From contig NZ_CP045422.1 of the NCBI RefSeq assembly GCF_014926585.1, forward strand, positions 2,131,001-2,195,000: DNA of 64,000 bases, given 5' to 3'. Positions within the stretch are counted from its first letter, which is position 1. Each line of letters opens with the position of its first letter. The position numbers and the translations under genes are program-made. The notes under the pieces are model-generated. The model was not told where the DNA came from. It did no database searches and saw only the letters and a program-made list of their open reading frames with translations. This document shows, piece after piece, positions 45,442 to 53,127 of the stretch. The stretch is from Devosia beringensis. GTDB lineage: Bacteria > Pseudomonadota > Alphaproteobacteria > Rhizobiales > Devosiaceae.

Positions 45442-46272
45442 GTGAAAATTGCCGCCATCCAGCTGCGCTCGGGCCCCGATCCCGTCGCCAACCTCGCCAT
45501 GCTCGAGCCCCTGCTGGCCGAGGCGGCAGCGGCTGGCGCGCGCTATGTGCTGACGCCCGAGGTCACCATGGCCTTTGCGGAAAACCGCGCCGGCCTCGTG
45601 GCCGTGGCGGCGCCCTATGACAACCATCCGCAGCTGCAGCGGGTCGGGGAACTGGCCAAGCACCATGGCATGCATATCCATATCGGCTCGCTGGCCGTGC
45701 CGCTCGAGGATGGCCGTTTCGCCAATCGCTCGGTGCTGTTCGGGCCGGATGGCGTCATCGTCAATCATTACGACAAGATCCATCTCTTCGATGCCGATGT
45801 TGCCGGGCTCAATGCCTATCGCGAAAGCGAGACCTATCGGGGCGGCGCGCGCGCCGTAACGGCGCCGCTGGGCGAATTTATCCTCGGCATGGCGATCTGC
45901 TACGACATGCGCTTTCCGCCGCTGTTCAATGCTTTGGCCAAGGCGGGGGCCAATCTGATTGCCGTGCCGGCGGCCTTCACCGTTCCCACGGGCCAGGCGC
46001 ACTGGCATGTGCTGCTGCGCGCTCGGGCCATCGAGACCGGCTCCTATGTCATTGCGGCGGCCCAGGGTGGCCAGCATGCCAATGGAAGGGCCACCTATGG
46101 CCATTCCATCATCATCGACCCGTGGGGGCGTGTCGTTGCCGAGCTCGCCCATGACGAACCCGGCGTGCTGCTGGCCGAGATTGCGCCCGATCAGGTCACC
46201 GAAGCGCGCACCCGCATCCCGGCTTTGGCCAATGCACGCAACTTTGCCCCGCCAGCGCCGTTGAACGGCTAG
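45442..46272 (+). CDS. Carbon-nitrogen hydrolase (nitrilase superfamily, Nit1/Nit2-like)
   Basis: This 276-residue protein has the nitrilase catalytic triad: Glu40 in LTPEVTMAF, Lys112 in NHYDKIHLFD, Cys153 in GMAICYDMRFP. Members of the Nit subgroup in this gene neighbourhood act as deaminated-glutathione or omega-amidases that repair metabolic by-products. The start is GTG at 45442, 8 nt after the grxC stop. Location beside a glutaredoxin fits a glutathione-related repair role, by inference. Confidence 0.93.
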   Translation: MKIAAIQLRSGPDPVANLAMLEPLLAEAAAAGARYVLTPEVTMAFAENRAGLVAVAAPYDNHPQLQRVGELAKHHGMHIHIGSLAVPLEDGRFANRSVLFGPDGVIVNHYDKIHLFDADVAGLNAYRESETYRGGARAVTAPLGEFILGMAICYDMRFPPLFNALAKAGANLIAVPAAFTVPTGQAHWHVLLRARAIETGSYVIAAAQGGQHANGRATYGHSIIIDPWGRVVAELAHDEPGVLLAEIAPDQVTEARTRIPALANARNFAPPAPLNG

Positions 46273-46326
46273 CGCATTGACCTATATCGGTAATGACAAC
46301 GAGCTATCGGGCTCCAGAGACGCCTC

Positions 46327-46752
46327 GTGATTCAATACGCCCTGCACTGTTCAAATGGCCATCACTATGACGCCTGGTTCAAGAACGCCGCCGCGTTCGA
46401 GGAGCAGCAGGCGCGCGGTATTGTCAGCTGCGCTGTCTGCGGCGATGCCAGCGTGGAAAAGGCGCTGATGGCCCCGGCCGTCGCGCGCAGCGACAAGGGC
46501 AAGGTGTCGCTCAGCGCCGGCCAGCCCGATGCGGCCCAGATCCGCCAGATGCTGCGGGAATATCGGCAAAAGGTGATCAGCGAGGCCGATTATGTCGGCG
46601 ACCGCTTTGCCGAAGAGGCCCGCAAGATCCATTTCGAGGAAGTGGCGCCGCACGGCATCTATGGCGAGGCCAGCCGCGACGACGTCATGGCGCTGGCCGA
46701 GGAGGGGATCGAGTTCATGCCCCTGCCGGACCTGCCCGAAGAACACAACTGA
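46327..46752 (+). CDS. DUF1178 family protein
   Basis: This 141-residue protein has the DUF1178 pattern: LHCSNGHHYDAWFKNAAAFE at the N-terminus with Cys/His pairs, IVSCAVCGDASVEKALMAPA, and the C-terminal ARKIHFEEVAPHGIYGEAS. The paired cysteines suggest a small zinc site. No function is established. It follows the nitrilase gene in many alphaproteobacteria. The start is GTG. Confidence 0.93.
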   Translation: MIQYALHCSNGHHYDAWFKNAAAFEEQQARGIVSCAVCGDASVEKALMAPAVARSDKGKVSLSAGQPDAAQIRQMLREYRQKVISEADYVGDRFAEEARKIHFEEVAPHGIYGEASRDDVMALAEEGIEFMPLPDLPEEHN

Positions 46753-46805
46753 TCCAGTTCTGGATTCCGCGCGCCATTCCCGGCGCAGTCAAACGGAGAA
46801 ACATC

Positions 46806-47675
46806 ATGACCACACTCGACGCAGCCCTTTCGGGCACCTTTGCCATTGGTGGCGACCTCACGGTCAATCGCCTCGGCTTTGGCGCCATGCGCATTACCGG
46901 CAAGGGCATCTGGGGCCCGCCGGAGGATGCCGAGCAGGCCAAGGCAACGCTGCGCCGCCTGCCCGAACTCAATGTCAATTTCATCGATACGGCTGAAAGC
47001 TATGGCCCCTATGTCAGCGAGCAGCTGATCGGCGAGGTGCTGGCGCCCTATGGCAAGGGCAGCATCATCGCCACCAAGAGCGGGCTCACGCGTACCGGGC
47101 CGGACGAATGGCATCAGGTCGGACGACCCGAATTCCTGCGCCAGGGCGTGGCGACCAGCCTGGGGCGGCTCAAGCTTGAGGTCATCGACCTCTGGCAATT
47201 GCACCGTATCGACGCCAAGGTGCCGCGCGCCGACCAGTTCGGCGCCATTGCCGACATGCAGAAGGCCGGGCTGATCCGCCATGTCGGCCTCAGCGAGGTC
47301 AGCGTGGATGACATCAAGGAAGCGCAGAAGTACTTCAAGGTGGCCACGGTGCAGAACATGTACAATCTGGTCAGCCGCAAGGCGGAAGCCGTGCTGGAAT
47401 TCTGCGAAGCCAACACTATCGGCTTCATCCCCTGGCGCCCGATCGATGGCGGCAATCTGGAATCCACCAGCGCCGAATTCAAGGCCATCATGGACAAGCA
47501 CGAAGCCTCGGCCAGCCAGATCGCCCTGGCCTGGATGCTCAAGCGTTCACCCGTCATGCTGCCCATTCCGGGCACCGGCAAGGTCAAGCATCTGGAAGAC
47601 AATGTGGCGGCCGCCGCGATCAAGCTCAGCGACGACGATTTCGCGACGCTCGACAAGGTCGGCAAGACGGCCTGA
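46806..47675 (+). CDS. Aldo/keto reductase
   Basis: This 289-residue TIM-barrel NAD(P)H reductase has NRLGFGAMRITG, the catalytic Asp/Tyr region FIDTAESYGPYVSEQLIGEV, a catalytic Lys in IIATKSGLTR, LWQLHRIDAKVPRADQFGAI with the active-site His, and IPGTGKVKHLEDNVAAA for cofactor binding. The substrate is unknown. A weak GGAG-type ribosome site precedes the ATG. A hairpin with GGCCGGC arms follows (47701-47729). Confidence 0.95.
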   Translation: MTTLDAALSGTFAIGGDLTVNRLGFGAMRITGKGIWGPPEDAEQAKATLRRLPELNVNFIDTAESYGPYVSEQLIGEVLAPYGKGSIIATKSGLTRTGPDEWHQVGRPEFLRQGVATSLGRLKLEVIDLWQLHRIDAKVPRADQFGAIADMQKAGLIRHVGLSEVSVDDIKEAQKYFKVATVQNMYNLVSRKAEAVLEFCEANTIGFIPWRPIDGGNLESTSAEFKAIMDKHEASASQIALAWMLKRSPVMLPIPGTGKVKHLEDNVAAAAIKLSDDDFATLDKVGKTA

Positions 47676-47700
47676 TTTTCCCTGCCAAGCACCTGACCGG

Positions 47701-47739
47701 GGCCGGCGGCGCACAGAGCGTTGCCGGCCTTGGCTTTTA
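47701..47739 (+). terminator. Possible terminator of the aldo/keto reductase gene
   Basis: GGCCGGC (47701-47707) pairs with GCCGGCC (47723-47729), followed by TTGGCTTTT. The U-run is weak. Confidence 0.5.
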
Positions 47740-47776
47740 CGCGCCAAGCAAGATGGATATCGATGTCCGAGGGGGT

Positions 47777-47823
47777 TTAGGTCGGCTCGATAGGGAGGGT
47801 GGAATCCCCGCTATCGAACCTAA
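47777..47823. repeat. Inverted repeat TTAGGT-TCGATAG / CTATCGA-ACCTAA
   Basis: TTAGGT (47777-47782) plus TCGATAG (47787-47793) are the exact inverse of CTATCGAACCTAA (47811-47823) except for a 4-nt bulge, CGGC. It is one of several hairpins in the gap between the reductase gene and ilvD. Confidence 0.6.
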
Positions 47824-47890
47824 CCAGCAGGCAATCTTGGCAGACCGCCTTCGGCTGAGCGTGCGTCTAGCACCACAGCAAGAGCTTGTC

Positions 47891-47927
47891 ACGCATTTGT
47901 CGCAGACCGCGGTGGCGACAAATGCGT
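47891..47927. repeat. Perfect 13-bp inverted repeat ACGCATTTGTCGC
   Basis: ACGCATTTGTCGC (47891-47903) and GCGACAAATGCGT (47915-47927) are exact inverse copies separated by 11 nt. It lies about 37 nt beyond the ilvD stop. Confidence 0.65.
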
Positions 47928-47937
47928 GCGGCCCGTA

Positions 47938-47957
47938 GCCTCCCCGTCAGGGGAGGC
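47938..47957 (-). terminator. Hairpin just after ilvD
   Basis: GCCTCCCC (47938-47945) and GGGGAGGC (47950-47957) form a perfect 8-bp stem with a GTCA loop, 6 nt after the ilvD stop. No U-tract follows, so termination is uncertain. Confidence 0.5.
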
Positions 47958-47963
47958 CTGCGT

Positions 47964-49817
47964 TCAGTTCCAGAGCTTGTCGATCGCCTCCCTGTCGCGC
48001 ACGGCGCCGCGTGCCGCGGACGTGGCAAAGGCGGCATAGGCCTTGAGCGAGGTGGTGACATTGCGCTTGCGTGGATGGGCGGGCTTCCAGCCGAGCTGGT
48101 CCTGATCGTGGCGGCGCTGCACCAGTTCGTCATCCGAGACGAGCAATTGAATAGACCTATTGGGGATATCGATCTCGATGATATCGCCTTCACGCACGAG
48201 CCCAATGGTGCCGCCTTCTGCGGCTTCCGGCGAGACGTGGCCGATGGAGAGGCCCGATGTGCCGCCCGAAAAGCGGCCATCGGTCAGCAGGGCGCAGGCT
48301 TTGCCCATGCCCTTGGATTTGAGATAGCTCGTGGGATAGAGCATTTCCTGCATGCCGGGGCCGCCGCGCGGGCCTTCATAGCGGATAACGAGCACGTCGC
48401 CTTCCTTGATCTGATTGGTCAGGATGGCCTTGACGGTATCGTCCTGGCTTTCAAACACCCGCGCCGGGCCGGAGAATTTGAGGATGGATTCGTCGACGCC
48501 GGCGGTTTTGACGATGCAGCCATCAATGGCGATATTGCCCTTGAGCACAGCCAGGCCGCCATCCTTGGAAAAGGCATGTTCGGCCGAACGGATGACGCCG
48601 TCTTTGCGGTCGAGATCGAGCTCGGTCCAGCGGTTGGACTGGCTGAAGGCCTGGGTCGTGCGCACGCCGCCGGGGGCGGCCATATAGAACTGGCGGACAC
48701 TCTCGGAGTTGGTGCGGGAAATGTCCCATTTGTCGAGGGCATCGCCGATGGTGGCGATGTGGACAGTGGGCTCGTTGCGGTTGATCAGCCCGGCGCGGTC
48801 GAGCTGGCCCAGGATGGACATGATGCCACCGGCGCGGTGGACGTCTTCCATATGCACGTCGGCCTTGGCCGGGGCGACCTTGGACAGCACCGGCACGCGG
48901 CGGCTGAGCTGGTCGATATCGTCCATGGTGAAATCGACGCCGCCCTCATGGGCGGCCGCCAGGATATGCAGCACGGTATTGGTCGAGCCACCCATGGCGA
49001 TGTCGAGGGTCATGGCGTTTTCGAAAGCGGCCTTGGTGGCAATCGAGCGCGGCAGCACGGAGGCATCGTCCTGCTCGTACCAGCGTTTGGTGATCTCGAC
49101 GATGACGCGACCGGCCTCCTCAAACAGGTGCTTGCGATCGGAATGGGTGGCCAGGGTCGAGCCATTGCCGGGCAGGCTGAGGCCGAGCGCTTCGGTCAGG
49201 CAGTTCATCGAATTGGCCGTGAACATGCCCGAGCAGGAGCCGCAAGTGGGGCAGGCGGCTTCTTCGACGGCCTGGACTTCCTCGTCGCTATACTGGTCGT
49301 CGGCGGCCATCACCATGGCGTCGACGAGGTCGAGGGCCTGCAGCTTGCCCTTGAGCATGGCCTTGCCGGCTTCCATCGGGCCACCGGAGACGAAGATCAC
49401 CGGGATATTGATGCGCATGGCAGCGTTGAGCATGCCGGGGGTGATCTTGTCGCAGTTGGAAATGCAGACCATGGCGTCGGCGCAGTGGGCGTTGACCATG
49501 TATTCCACCGAGTCGGCGATCAGGTCGCGGCTGGGCAGCGAATAGAGCATGCCGTCATGGCCCATGGCGATGCCGTCATCGACCGCAATGGTGTTGAATT
49601 CCTTGGCCACGCCGCCCGATGCCTCGATCTGGCGGGCAACCAGCTGGCCAAGGTCCTTGAGGTGGACATGGCCGGGCACGAACTGGGTGAAGGAATTGAC
49701 CACGGCGATGATGGGTTTGCCGAAATCGCCGTCCTTCATGCCGGTGGCGCGCCAGAGGCCACGGGCGCCGGCCATGTTGCGGCCATGGGTGGTGGTACGG
49801 GAGCGATAAACAGGCAT
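47964..49817 (-). CDS. ilvD: Dihydroxy-acid dehydratase
   Basis: This 617-residue protein is full length for Ilv[41 protein letters not shown] with an iron-sulfur cysteine, [20 protein letters not shown] with a second, [15 protein letters not shown], and [20 protein letters not shown]. It makes 2-keto acids for valine, isoleucine and leucine synthesis using an iron-sulfur cluster. I start at ATG 49817 ([20 protein letters not shown]) with GAGGA upstream; the frame stays open far beyond this but without family support. Confidence 0.98.
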   Translation of the reverse strand: MPVYRSRTTTHGRNMAGARGLWRATGMKDGDFGKPIIAVVNSFTQFVPGHVHLKDLGQLVARQIEASGGVAKEFNTIAVDDGIAMGHDGMLYSLPSRDLIADSVEYMVNAHCADAMVCISNCDKITPGMLNAAMRINIPVIFVSGGPMEAGKAMLKGKLQALDLVDAMVMAADDQYSDEEVQAVEEAACPTCGSCSGMFTANSMNCLTEALGLSLPGNGSTLATHSDRKHLFEEAGRVIVEITKRWYEQDDASVLPRSIATKAAFENAMTLDIAMGGSTNTVLHILAAAHEGGVDFTMDDIDQLSRRVPVLSKVAPAKADVHMEDVHRAGGIMSILGQLDRAGLINRNEPTVHIATIGDALDKWDISRTNSESVRQFYMAAPGGVRTTQAFSQSNRWTELDLDRKDGVIRSAEHAFSKDGGLAVLKGNIAIDGCIVKTAGVDESILKFSGPARVFESQDDTVKAILTNQIKEGDVLVIRYEGPRGGPGMQEMLYPTSYLKSKGMGKACALLTDGRFSGGTSGLSIGHVSPEAAEGGTIGLVREGDIIEIDIPNRSIQLLVSDDELVQRRHDQDQLGWKPAHPRKRNVTTSLKAYAAFATSAARGAVRDREAIDKLWN

Positions 49818-49902
49818 GGTTGTCCTCGGTAAGCGTGTGCGCCTGCATACTGGCGCGATTACCCTGTGTTTAGACCCATTCCAGACGGTGATCAATGCAG
49901 AA

Positions 49903-49920
49903 CCGTACCGTACGGTACGG
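49903..49920. promoter_or_regulatory. Perfect 18-bp palindrome CCGTACCGTACGGTACGG
   Basis: An 18-bp perfect dyad with internal repeats of GTACCG/CGGTAC lies 86 bp upstream of ilvD and 84 bp upstream of the small divergent gene. Its form fits a repressor operator; no regulator gene is close by. Confidence 0.5.
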
Positions 49921-50003
49921 GAAGCGTCGGTCGGCCCAGAAGCGCGGGCCTTGCATCGAAGCGGCGGATGGGGCGTTGTATGCCCAACAGCCCGGAGGCA
50001 GTG

Positions 50004-50384
50004 ATGGACGAGACACGCAAGAGTTACCGGCAGGTCGCGGTGGCCAGCAAGAATCCGCTGGCGGTAACAGTCGGCGTCGAGCGCGCCGGTGCGGGCTACA
50101 AGGCAGCGGTCTGGTGGGAGTCGGTCGCCGATATCGATGGCGACGAGGCCGAATATGCTGACGTCGCAACCGCATTCGCCGCTGCCGAGGCGGCACGGGC
50201 GCTGCATCGCTTTCACGAGGTCGTGGTGGTGCTGCAGGAGGGCGTCGACTGGAATGAGAGCTGGGGCGATTTGCGCAGCGCGCCCATCGACAATGAACCG
50301 ATCGGCAACATCAGTGCGGCCGGGCTGTCGCCCGATGAGAGCTATACCTTGGCCGCCGGCATCGAAGCCGAGCGCGACGCCTAG
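50004..50384 (+). CDS. Small protein of unknown function
   Basis: The 126-residue protein ([20 protein letters not shown]) is acidic with no signal peptide or membrane segment. GGAGG lies 5 nt before the [23 protein letters not shown] looks like an amphipathic helix. I recognise no family. It converges on the next gene so closely that the two stop codons share the bases CTAG (50381-50384). An in-frame ATG at 49980 could extend it by 8 residues. Confidence 0.7.
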   Translation: MDETRKSYRQVAVASKNPLAVTVGVERAGAGYKAAVWWESVADIDGDEAEYADVATAFAAAEAARALHRFHEVVVVLQEGVDWNESWGDLRSAPIDNEPIGNISAAGLSPDESYTLAAGIEAERDA

Positions 50385-50824
50385 TTGTTGATGCTGAGGA
50401 TGCCCCATTGCGTGTCGGCGCAATCGTCATCCAGGCAGATACTGGTCATCCAGAGCGCGCCATTGGCAAAGCCGACACCCTCGCTGGTGACGATCAGATC
50501 GGCGTAGTCCTGGCTGGCCAGCGCATCGATGGTTTCCCCGGTCAGCAGGCTGTCGAAATTGTCGACCAGATCCTGCGCCTCGAAGATGTCATAGACTTCG
50601 CCATTGGCATTGACGGTCAGCGGGTAGAGCCCGAGATCGGCGATGGCGGTCGGGTTGCCGAACAGGAAGGCGTCCTGCATGAGTGCGAAGGCCTCGTTGA
50701 AGCCATCCACATCACCATGAATATTCTCGATGCTGTCGAGCACGTCTTCCTCGCTCTGGGCGAGGACAGGGCCGGCCAGAACCAGGGCGGCAGTGAGAGT
50801 GACGGCAAGAATTGTGTGGCGCAT
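50381..50824 (-). CDS. Small periplasmic protein of unknown function
   Basis: The 147-residue product has a clear signal peptide ([21 protein letters not shown], then QSEEDV) and an acidic mature part. [39 protein letters not shown] and a C-terminal cysteine pair ([16 protein letters not shown]) suggest one disulfide. I recognise no domain with confidence. It is the next gene downstream of ubiG on the same strand, with a 64-bp gap. Confidence 0.75.
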   Translation of the reverse strand: MRHTILAVTLTAALVLAGPVLAQSEEDVLDSIENIHGDVDGFNEAFALMQDAFLFGNPTAIADLGLYPLTVNANGEVYDIFEAQDLVDNFDSLLTGETIDALASQDYADLIVTSEGVGFANGALWMTSICLDDDCADTQWGILSINN

Positions 50825-50888
50825 GCTGGCTCCGGCGGTTTGAGGGCGGCTTATTTCAGGAACGGACTCTGCCGCTTGACTGTGTCGA

Positions 50889-51629
50889 TCAAGCGGCCGG
50901 CCGCTCGGCCATCACCATGTAATTGATCGCCATGTCACGCGACTGGCGCCATTCGTCGGCCAGAGGGTGAAACACCACGCCCGTCTCTGCCGTCACCGTC
51001 AGGCCATTGCGGGTGATCAGGGTCTTGACCTCGTCGGGCGTGAGGAACTTGTTCCAGTCATGGGTGCCGACGGGCAGCCAGCGCAGGATGCGTTCGGCGC
51101 CAAACACCGCCAGGGCATAGGCGCGGGCGGTACGGTTGAGCGTGGCGGTCAGCATCAGCCCGCCGGGTTTGACCAGGTCGGCGCAGCTCTTCATGTAGAG
51201 CGGCACATTGTCGACATGCTCGACCACTTCCATGTTGAGCACCATGTCGAAAGTCTTGCCCTGGGCGGCCAGGGCCTCGCTGGTCGTGGCCTGGTAGTCG
51301 ATGGCAAGGCCTGACTTTTCGGCGTGCAGCCGGGCAATGGTGATGTTGCGCTCGGCCGCGTCAATACCGGTAACGGTAGCGCCCAGGCGCGCCAGCGGCT
51401 CGCAGAGCAGGCCGCCGCCGCAACCGACATCGAGAATGCTCAATCCTTCGAAAGGCCGCATGGCGGCGCCGTCGAGGGCAAAATGGGCCAGTAGGTGCTC
51501 GCGGATATAGCGCAGGCGCACGGGGTTGAACTTGTGCAGCGGCTTGAACTTGCCCTTGGGGTCCCACCACTGCTCGGCCATCGCGGTGAACTTGGCGATC
51601 TCGGCGTCATTGATGGTGGTCTCGGTCAT
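50889..51629 (-). CDS. ubiG: Ubiquinone biosynthesis O-methyltransferase UbiG
   Basis: This 246-residue protein starts with the family signature AEIAKFTAMAEQWWDPKGKF, then KPLHKFNPVRLRYI, the SAM loop LSILDVGCGGGLLCEPLARL and FDMVLNMEVVEHVDNVPLYM. It performs both O-methylations in ubiquinone synthesis (bifunctional 3-demethylubiquinol and 2-polyprenyl-6-hydroxyphenol methyltransferase) at the inner membrane. It is divergent from lysC, a conserved arrangement. Confidence 0.98.
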   Translation of the reverse strand: MTETTINDAEIAKFTAMAEQWWDPKGKFKPLHKFNPVRLRYIREHLLAHFALDGAAMRPFEGLSILDVGCGGGLLCEPLARLGATVTGIDAAERNITIARLHAEKSGLAIDYQATTSEALAAQGKTFDMVLNMEVVEHVDNVPLYMKSCADLVKPGGLMLTATLNRTARAYALAVFGAERILRWLPVGTHDWNKFLTPDEVKTLITRNGLTVTAETGVVFHPLADEWRQSRDMAINYMVMAERPAA

Positions 51630-51712
51630 GGCGTGGCACTCCTTGTGGCGCCATATGACCCAGTCGGTGTGGCACAGGCAAGGTACGTGGCGTCGCGGCT
51701 GGCGGATCAGAG

Positions 51713-51741
51713 TTGATCGGGGCCATGGATTGTCGTATGTC
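51713..51741 (+). promoter_or_regulatory. Putative lysC promoter
   Basis: TTGATC (51713-51718), 17 bp, TATGTC (51736-51741) matches the sigma-70 consensus in spacing and at 4 of 6 bases per box. It would give a leader of about 47 nt before the lysC TTG. No lysine riboswitch structure is seen. Confidence 0.45.
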
Positions 51742-51794
51742 CGCCGCGATATAGAGCGTACCGGCGGGTTCGGCCGGAGGAACGGGGTAGGGTC

Positions 51795-53060
51795 TTGGCC
51801 CGTATAGTCGTCAAGTTTGGTGGCACGTCAGTGGCTACCGTCGAGCGTATTCGGCAGGCCGCGCGGCACGTCAAGCGCGAGGTCGATGCCGGTCATGAGG
51901 TTGCCGTGGTGGTTTCGGCCATGAGTGGCAAGACCAATGAGCTGGTCGGCTGGGTCAATGAAGCCAGCGCCCTGCATGATGCACGCGAATATGATGCCGT
52001 GGTCGCTTCGGGCGAGCAGGTGACGGCCGGGCTGATGGCCATCGTGCTGAGCGAAATGGGCATCCAGTCGCGTTCCTTTGCCGGCTGGCAGGTGCCCATC
52101 CATACCGATGACGCGCATGGCGCGGCGCGCATTACCGATATCGACCCGACCGAACTCGACAAGCGCCTGCGCGATGGCTGGGTGCCGGTCATCACCGGCT
52201 TTCAAGGCATCTCGCCGCATGGCCGGGTCACCACGCTGGGCCGGGGCGGTTCGGACACGTCGGCCGTCGCGGTGGCGGCGGCGGTCAAGGCGGACCGCTG
52301 CGATATCTATACCGATGTGGACGGCGTTTACACGACCGACCCCCGCATCGTGCCCAAGGCGCAGCGGCTGACCAAGATTTCCTTTGAGGAAATGCTGGAA
52401 ATGGCATCGCTGGGCGCCAAGGTGCTGATGATCCGCTCGGTCGAGATGGCCATGGCCTATAAGGTGCGGCTGCTGGTCCGCTCCAGTTTTGACGATCCGG
52501 ATGCGCCGCAGCTGGCGCCCGATGGTTCCCCCGGTGTCCCCGGTACGCTCGTATGCGATGAGGATGAGATCATGGAAAAGCAGATCGTTTCGGGCGTGAC
52601 GCTCGCCAAGGCCGAGGCCAAGATTACCCTGCGCGACGTCAAGGACAATCCGGGCGTGGCAGCAGCCATTTTTGGTACGCTTGCGGACCAAGGCATTATC
52701 GTGGACATGATCGTGCAGAATATCGCCGATGACGGGGCCACCACGGACATTACCTTTACGGTGCCCGACAGCGAGTATGACAAGGCCATCAAGACCCTCA
52801 AGGATGCCGGCGACCGCATTGAATATGCCCGGATTTCGGGCTCCAAGGGCGGGGCCAAGGTCTCGGTGGTTGGCGTGGGCATGCGCAGTCATGCCGGTGT
52901 CGCCTCCTCGATGTTCCGGGCCCTGGCCGACAAGGGCATCAATATCCAGCTGATCACCACATCGGAGATCAAGACCTCGGTGCTGATCGACGAACAATAT
53001 GCCGAGCTTGCGGTTCGGGCCCTGCATACTTATTACGGGTTGGATAAGAAGGACGCATAA
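51795..53060 (+). CDS. lysC: Aspartate kinase
   Basis: This 421-residue protein has the kinase motif VVKFGGTSVATVERIRQAAR, KTNELVGWVN, HGRVTTLGRGGSDTSAVAVA, and two C-terminal ACT domains (ITLRDVKDNPGVAAAIFGTL, VSVVGVGMRSHAGVASSMFR). It catalyses the first step to lysine, threonine and methionine and is feedback regulated through the ACT domains. The start is TTG at 51795, which places the kinase motif at residue 4, as usual. Confidence 0.98.
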   Translation: MARIVVKFGGTSVATVERIRQAARHVKREVDAGHEVAVVVSAMSGKTNELVGWVNEASALHDAREYDAVVASGEQVTAGLMAIVLSEMGIQSRSFAGWQVPIHTDDAHGAARITDIDPTELDKRLRDGWVPVITGFQGISPHGRVTTLGRGGSDTSAVAVAAAVKADRCDIYTDVDGVYTTDPRIVPKAQRLTKISFEEMLEMASLGAKVLMIRSVEMAMAYKVRLLVRSSFDDPDAPQLAPDGSPGVPGTLVCDEDEIMEKQIVSGVTLAKAEAKITLRDVKDNPGVAAAIFGTLADQGIIVDMIVQNIADDGATTDITFTVPDSEYDKAIKTLKDAGDRIEYARISGSKGGAKVSVVGVGMRSHAGVASSMFRALADKGINIQLITTSEIKTSVLIDEQYAELAVRALHTYYGLDKKDA

Positions 53061-53127
53061 GCTCGGTCGAGGGGGTTGAGCCGCGTCCACCAAAGGGGGG
53101 CGGCTTTGCGGGCCGCCTAAGGGTTAG

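Noticed and set aside
51630..51794. Lysine riboswitch upstream of lysC
   Set aside because: The gap holds a sigma-70-like promoter but no L-box-like conserved stems, and the probable leader is under 60 nt.
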